The notes below the pieces were generated by a model that was given only the letters and a program-made list of their open reading frames with translations, was not told the origin of the DNA and made no database searches. 64,000 bases of DNA. Source: Bacillota bacterium (GTDB taxonomy: Bacteria; Bacillota; Clostridia; Lachnospirales; Cellulosilyticaceae). How positions within the stretch are numbered: position 1 is the first letter of the stretch; the number at the start of each line of letters is the position of its first letter. Both the position numbers and the translations under genes were made by a program. Shown piece by piece: positions 60,313 through 64,000 of the stretch. The stretch is taken from positions 17,783-81,782 of the forward strand of contig JAEYPM010000090.1 of the NCBI GenBank assembly GCA_023410675.1, written 5' to 3'.

Positions 60313-61272
60313 ATGAAATTCAATAAGCAATTATTTAATCTAAATAAAAAGGTAAGTTTATCATTACTTGCAGCGTCTTTAATAATAGGGGGTTCATCTA
60401 GTGTATTTGCTAGTCCAATTCCAATATGTGTACAAAATAAGCAAGTTAATTTAGGTTCAAATACACCTTATATTTCTAACACAAATCAAACGATGATTCC
60501 TATAAGAGCAGTTGGTAATGTGCTCGGTCTTAATACAAACTGGCAAAATGGCATTGTGATTATATCAGGCAAGAATGTTGTTACAAATAAAATGACCTAT
60601 GCAAAGGCTAATGTTGCAACAAAAACTTTAGTAGTTAATGGTAAAACAATTGCAAATGCTGTTCAGCTTAAAAATGGAACAAGCTATATAGCATTACGTG
60701 CTTTATCTGAGGCATTTGGTTATAATATAAACTGGAGTAATGGAAAAGTTAATATTTCAGATCCCAAAAATTATACGCCAATAAACAACCAACAAACACC
60801 TAATACTACACAGACACCATCAAAACCAAGCACTTCAAATACTACAAATAGTACACCTACACAAACTGTACCAAGTCAATCAGCTAATAATACAGTTTCT
60901 GCATATGAAAATGAAGTTCTTAATTTAGTAAATATAGAACGCCAAAAAGTAGGGCTTTCATCTCTAAAAATGGATGAAGCTCTAAGAAATGTAGCGAGGA
61001 AAAAATCTGAAGATATGAGAAGTAAAGGTTATTTCTCTCATACTAGTCCAACTTATGGGTCACCATTTGATATGATGAAACAATTTGGTATCAGTTATAC
61101 AATGGCTGGAGAGAATATAGCAATGGGACAAAGAACACCTCAAGAAGTTGTTAATGCTTGGATGAATAGCTCTGGGCATAGAGCGAATATTCTTAAAGCA
61201 GAATTTACTCTCATTGGTGTAGGGTATGATGCAAATGGTCATTACTGGACACAGATGTTTATTAAAAAATAA
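60313..61272 (+). CDS. Secreted CAP-domain protein with a copper-amine-oxidase-N-type domain
   Basis: A 319-residue secreted protein. Signal peptide of about 33 residues ends 'SSVFA'. Then comes a domain like the copper amine oxidase N-terminal/stalk domain ('MIPIRAVGNVLGLNTNWQ', 'YIALRALSEAFGYNINW', about 45-150), a Thr/Pro/Asn/Gln-rich linker (about 152-200) and a CAP/SCP-PR1 domain ('VNIERQKVGLSSLKMDEAL', 'YFSHTSPTYGSPFDMM', 'GENIAMG', 'NSSGHRANILK'), which is like clostridial and bacillar YkwD proteins. Function unknown; secreted CAP proteins are linked to the cell wall and sporulation. It has its own promoter and terminator. Confidence 0.9.
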   Translation: MKFNKQLFNLNKKVSLSLLAASLIIGGSSSVFASPIPICVQNKQVNLGSNTPYISNTNQTMIPIRAVGNVLGLNTNWQNGIVIISGKNVVTNKMTYAKANVATKTLVVNGKTIANAVQLKNGTSYIALRALSEAFGYNINWSNGKVNISDPKNYTPINNQQTPNTTQTPSKPSTSNTTNSTPTQTVPSQSANNTVSAYENEVLNLVNIERQKVGLSSLKMDEALRNVARKKSEDMRSKGYFSHTSPTYGSPFDMMKQFGISYTMAGENIAMGQRTPQEVVNAWMNSSGHRANILKAEFTLIGVGYDANGHYWTQMFIKK

Positions 61273-61287
61273 ATTGTTTATAGATTA

Positions 61288-61325
61288 AATAAGGCAACAC
61301 CTTTTTATGAGGTGTTGCCTTATTT
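61288..61325 (+). terminator. Terminator after the CAP gene
   Basis: A 15-pair stem (61288-61302 with 61310-61324) around a seven-base loop, AT pairs at the base and ggcaacacct in the centre. It also faces the convergent membrane-protein gene. Confidence 0.93.
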
Positions 61326-61342
61326 ACTTATATATGTTTGTC

Positions 61343-62236
61343 TTAAGAAAGCTTTCTAATTAAAGAAAGAGCACCTGCAACTGATAATAGATACACTGCT
61401 AAATAGGTTATGAGTAACTCATTTGACATAACATCGGAAAAGCTAACATAACTAGTTACTTCTGAAAATGTCATTTGCATATTTGTTTGGATATAAAGAA
61501 TTGATCTTAACCAGAGTGAGAGGATAGTAACAGATAATGAAAGAAGAAAACATACTATTTTTCCATTAGCATCCAACACTTTTCCAAAACGCTCATATCC
61601 TATAAAAACGCCAAAAACGACAATACCACCAATAGCAGCAACTATTTTATAATCAAGACTTTCTATAGGAAATGTTAACAACCAAATAATGACACCTGGG
61701 ATAGCACCAATTAAAGCACCTATCGTGCCTATTAACATATTACTTTTATTTTCTCGTACTATTGGCATAGTACCTACTTTACATGAAGTACATCTAAAAG
61801 AAAGACTGTTATTGATAACAACAAATTCTAAATTTGCTAAAGAATCATTGTTACCACAGCTTTCACAACATTTTGATAGCTGATTTGTATTCGCAAATTC
61901 AACAACTTTATTTAATATAGATAGTAAAAATTGATAATTATTAACTTTTTTATCACTAGATAGCGTGTTAACAATCAATTTATTATTTTCATAAATGGCT
62001 TTGGTAATACCTGGATTTTCTGAACGTAGTGTATCTAAAGATGCACTAATATTATCCATGGTTTCTAGATTTTCAGGTTTAAGTGGTATGTGAATAGAAT
62101 AATTAAAGCAATAACTATAGTCACTAACCTTAATAAACATGTTATATCCTCGGTAATTACCAAAAACAAGTTGCCTTTTATCATCAGTAGTCATATTCAG
62201 TGCATTTCCTAATGAATTTAATTTTAAATTTGACAT
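61343..62236 (-). CDS. Zinc-ribbon membrane protein of unknown function
   Basis: A 297-residue protein. The first 130 residues are soluble with no recognised domain; a zinc-ribbon-like segment has 'CCESCGNNDS' and 'FRCTSCKVG' (about residues 122-155); then four membrane segments run to the C-terminus (about 165-187, 192-212, 225-247, 272-292). I do not recognise the family. The start has a 'aggggga' ribosome site on the reverse strand, and a good promoter lies upstream, so it is a real gene. Single-gene unit. Confidence 0.8.
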   Translation of the reverse strand: MSNLKLNSLGNALNMTTDDKRQLVFGNYRGYNMFIKVSDYSYCFNYSIHIPLKPENLETMDNISASLDTLRSENPGITKAIYENNKLIVNTLSSDKKVNNYQFLLSILNKVVEFANTNQLSKCCESCGNNDSLANLEFVVINNSLSFRCTSCKVGTMPIVRENKSNMLIGTIGALIGAIPGVIIWLLTFPIESLDYKIVAAIGGIVVFGVFIGYERFGKVLDANGKIVCFLLSLSVTILSLWLRSILYIQTNMQMTFSEVTSYVSFSDVMSNELLITYLAVYLLSVAGALSLIRKLS

Positions 62237-62285
62237 GATATCCCCCTAAATATTATTTCGCAAGTGCTTACTATTAAACACAATT

Positions 62286-62314
62286 ATTATAGTATATCAT
62301 TTAAAATTGTACAA
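62286..62314 (-). promoter_or_regulatory. Promoter of the zinc-ribbon membrane protein gene
   Basis: On the reverse strand TTGTAC (62314-62309), a 17-base spacer and TATAAT (62291-62286). Confidence 0.7.
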
Positions 62315-62397
62315 CAAGATTTTGAATTCAGACAAGATATACTGTTTGAAACAGATTATTTTTGTGTCATTTATTTGAGGATTAAATATCATAAAAA

Positions 62398-62426
62398 TTG
62401 AATTTATGGATAATGTAATATATAAT
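62398..62426 (+). promoter_or_regulatory. Promoter of coaBC
   Basis: TTGAAT (62398-62403), a 17-base spacer and TATAAT (62421-62426), about 65 bases upstream of the coaBC start and divergent from the previous promoter. Confidence 0.75.
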
Positions 62427-62496
62427 AAAGCCTAATATAAGAAAAAACTAAAAAATAATTGGTCAATAAAATGCATGAAATGAAAGGTGTGTATCC

Positions 62497-63699
62497 ATGA
62501 AAAAGCATATTGTAATTGGAGTAACTGGCGGTATAGCAGCATATAAAACATTGGACGTTATCAGTCAACTAAAAAAAAGTGAATTTGATATCTCTGTTAT
62601 TATGACAAAAAATGCATGTGAATTTGTAGCACCCTTATCTTTTCAAACATTATCACAAAATTGTACAATAACAGACACTTTTCAAAGTCCTAAAGAATGG
62701 GATGTACAACATATTTCGCTAGCTAAGAAAGCAGATTTATTTTTAGTTGCACCTGCAAGTGCGAATATAATTGGGAAAGTCGCTCATGGTATTGCTGATG
62801 ATATGCTATCAACGACAATAATGGCTACTAAGGCTCCGGTAATCTTTGCACCTGCTATGAATACAAATATGTATGAAAATCCTATTCTCCAAGATAATAT
62901 TTCATTACTAAAAAGAAGAGGGTATCTTTTTATTGAGCCTGATACAGGAAGACTTGCTTGTGGAGATATTGGAAAAGGGAAAATGGCTAGTCCAGACGAT
63001 ATCGTTTCATATATTAACAATTACTTTAACCCAGTACAAGATTTAATGGGCTTAAATATACTCATTACAGCAGGCCCAACAGTTGAAGCTATAGATCCTA
63101 TGCGTTACATTACTAATCATTCTTCAGGTAAGATGGGGTATGCACTTGCAAGAGTTGCTCAAAAAAGAGGAGCAAATGTTAAACTTGTATCAGGACCTTC
63201 ACATTTACCTAAACCAGATGGCATAGAGTTTATAGGTACAACATCAGCTCTAGAAATGTATGAGATGGTAAACAATCATTTTAGCTGGTCTGATATTGTT
63301 ATTAAGGCGGCCGCTGTAGCAGACTATAGACCAGCGTCAGTTAGTAAAAACAAGTTAAAAAAGTCAGATGGAGCTTTTATGCTTGAGCTGGTTCGTAATC
63401 CAGATATATTAATGGAATTAGGTCAGAAAAAGGGTGATAAAATATTGGTTGGCTTTGCAGCAGAAACTGAGAATCTTCAGGGCTATGCTAAAGAAAAATT
63501 AATAAATAAAAATATTGATATTATAGTAGCAAATAATCTTATTGAAGAGGGATCAGGCTTTAAAGGAGATACCAATATTGCAACAATTATTAACAAAGCT
63601 GGAGATATAGTCAATTTAGAAAAGATGAGTAAGGAAGAATTAGCGAATATCATTTTGAATCAAGTACTTACACTAAAAGCAGCAAATAATAGATGTTAA
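62497..63699 (+). CDS. coaBC: Bifunctional phosphopantothenoylcysteine decarboxylase / phosphopantothenate-cysteine ligase
   Basis: A 400-residue coenzyme A synthesis enzyme. The N-terminal flavodoxin-like decarboxylase (CoaC) has 'GVTGGIAAYK', 'VAPASANIIGKVAHGIADDML', 'PAMNTNMYENP' and the cysteine loop 'GRLACGDIGKGKM'; the C-terminal ligase (CoaB) has 'ITAGPTVEAIDPMRYITNHSSG' in pattern and 'AAVADYRP'. The final 11 codons and the stop are part of a 30-bp hairpin. Confidence 0.97.
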   Translation: MKKHIVIGVTGGIAAYKTLDVISQLKKSEFDISVIMTKNACEFVAPLSFQTLSQNCTITDTFQSPKEWDVQHISLAKKADLFLVAPASANIIGKVAHGIADDMLSTTIMATKAPVIFAPAMNTNMYENPILQDNISLLKRRGYLFIEPDTGRLACGDIGKGKMASPDDIVSYINNYFNPVQDLMGLNILITAGPTVEAIDPMRYITNHSSGKMGYALARVAQKRGANVKLVSGPSHLPKPDGIEFIGTTSALEMYEMVNNHFSWSDIVIKAAAVADYRPASVSKNKLKKSDGAFMLELVRNPDILMELGQKKGDKILVGFAAETENLQGYAKEKLINKNIDIIVANNLIEEGSGFKGDTNIATIINKAGDIVNLEKMSKEELANIILNQVLTLKAANNRC

Positions 63700-63729
63700 A
63701 TCTATTATTTGCTGCTTTTAGTGTAAGTA
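63665..63729 (+). terminator. 30-bp perfect hairpin over the coaBC stop codon
   Basis: Bases 63665-63694 pair perfectly with 63700-63729; the five-base loop gttaa holds the TAA stop codon (63697-63699). The core aaaagcagcaaa / tttgctgctttt has a terminator-like A-run and T-run. It probably ends coaBC transcription and shields it from the transposase region. Confidence 0.85.
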
Positions 63730-63759
63730 GAGAAACTTCATCATAAGTCATAATTTTTA

Positions 63760-63768
63760 TGTTATAAT
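63760..63768 (+). promoter_or_regulatory. Extended -10 promoter before the transposase
   Basis: TGT-TATAAT at 63760-63768. No clear -35. Possibly the outward or inward promoter at the end of an insertion element. Confidence 0.4.
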
Positions 63769-63865
63769 TTTAAATGCAATATGATTAGCCCACAAAAAGG
63801 TTAGTTTTTAAAGGTACGTGTAAATATGGTACAATTAAAGAAAAAATTTCGAAGGGGGAACACCT

Positions 63866-64000
63866 ATGTTTCGAAAAATCATGTTCAACAACTCACTCTT
63901 GAAGATCCAGTGCTCGCGCTGCCTAAATATCTTCGTCAAAATTTAGAAAAGAGCTGGGCGTCCCCTTTTAATAAATACATTTTTTCTAAAATAAATGAAG
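63866..64000 (+). pseudogene. 5' end of a transposase gene, apparently frameshifted
   Basis: An ATG at 63866 has a strong 'gaaggggg' ribosome site and reads MFRK, then stops after 22 codons. Shifting by one base after the A5 run (63874-63878) opens a frame to the window end that reads 'NHVQQLTLEDPVLALPKYL' and 'NLEKSWASPFNKYIFSKINE', which resembles the N-terminus of IS1182-like (DUF772-type) transposases. Adding one A would join both parts. This suggests a decayed gene, a programmed shift, or a sequencing error in the homopolymer. The gene runs past the window. Its local GC content is higher than its neighbours'. Confidence 0.6.

Noticed and set aside
63866..63934. A real 22-residue peptide gene
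   Set aside because: The frame ends quickly and the other frame continues as a transposase, so a frameshifted gene explains the sequence better.

Overview
The window is AT-rich, gene-dense DNA from an anaerobic, motile, spore-forming member of the Clostridia (Bacillota). It resembles Lachnospiraceae or Cellulosilyticum-type organisms, but this is an inference from gene content and order, not a database match. The support is a Bacillus/Clostridium-type fla/che operon with CheC, CheD and FliY, a PolC polymerase, dipicolinate synthase (a spore-specific enzyme), and a trimeric-type [FeFe]-hydrogenase with an accessory ferredoxin. There are no rRNA genes, tRNA genes or CRISPR arrays that I can see, and no gene-free stretch longer than about 300 bases.

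Layout. 1-15172: the 3' half of a flagellar/chemotaxis operon (fliY, cheY, fliO, fliP, fliQ, fliR, flhB, flhA, flhF, flhG, cheB, cheA, cheW, cheC, cheD, sigma-28, then three small end-of-operon genes). 15173-27789: rpsB-tsf, pyrH-frr, uppS-cdsA-dxr-rseP-ispG and polC, covering translation, UMP synthesis, isoprenoid and phospholipid precursors, and replication. 27820-36201: rimP-nusA-ylxR-ylxQ-infB-rbfA-nrnA-truB-ribF and rpsO. 36202-38581: pnp behind a structured leader. 38585-40186: a small Cys/Arg/Asn-rich protein, a flavin reductase-like protein and a DUF4397-like protein. 40303-48366: a five-gene putative redox/H2-sensing module followed by hndABCD, an NAD(P)-linked [FeFe]-hydrogenase, with a good Rex operator between them. 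48418-50561: dut and, on the opposite strand, the dipicolinate synthase pair dpaA-dpaB behind a sigma-K-like promoter. 50660-54749: a GtrA/GT2/YfhO trio for cell-envelope glycosylation. 54754-60093: sbcD-sbcC-recX. 60229-63729: a secreted CAP-domain protein, a zinc-ribbon membrane protein and coaBC, which ends in a 30-bp perfect hairpin. 63760-64000: the start of a transposase gene that appears frameshifted.

The most interesting region is 40.3-48.4 kb. A DRTGG protein, an RsbW-like ATPase, a hydrogenase-like iron-sulfur protein with altered active-site motifs, a second DRTGG protein and a PHP phosphoesterase lie just upstream of the catalytic hydrogenase genes. I read this as a candidate system that senses H2 or redox state and tunes hydrogenase or fermentation, alongside NADH-responsive control by Rex. 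Several structured RNA leaders (rpsO, rimP, pnp, hnd) and two hairpins that place a stop codon in their loop are also worth a second look.
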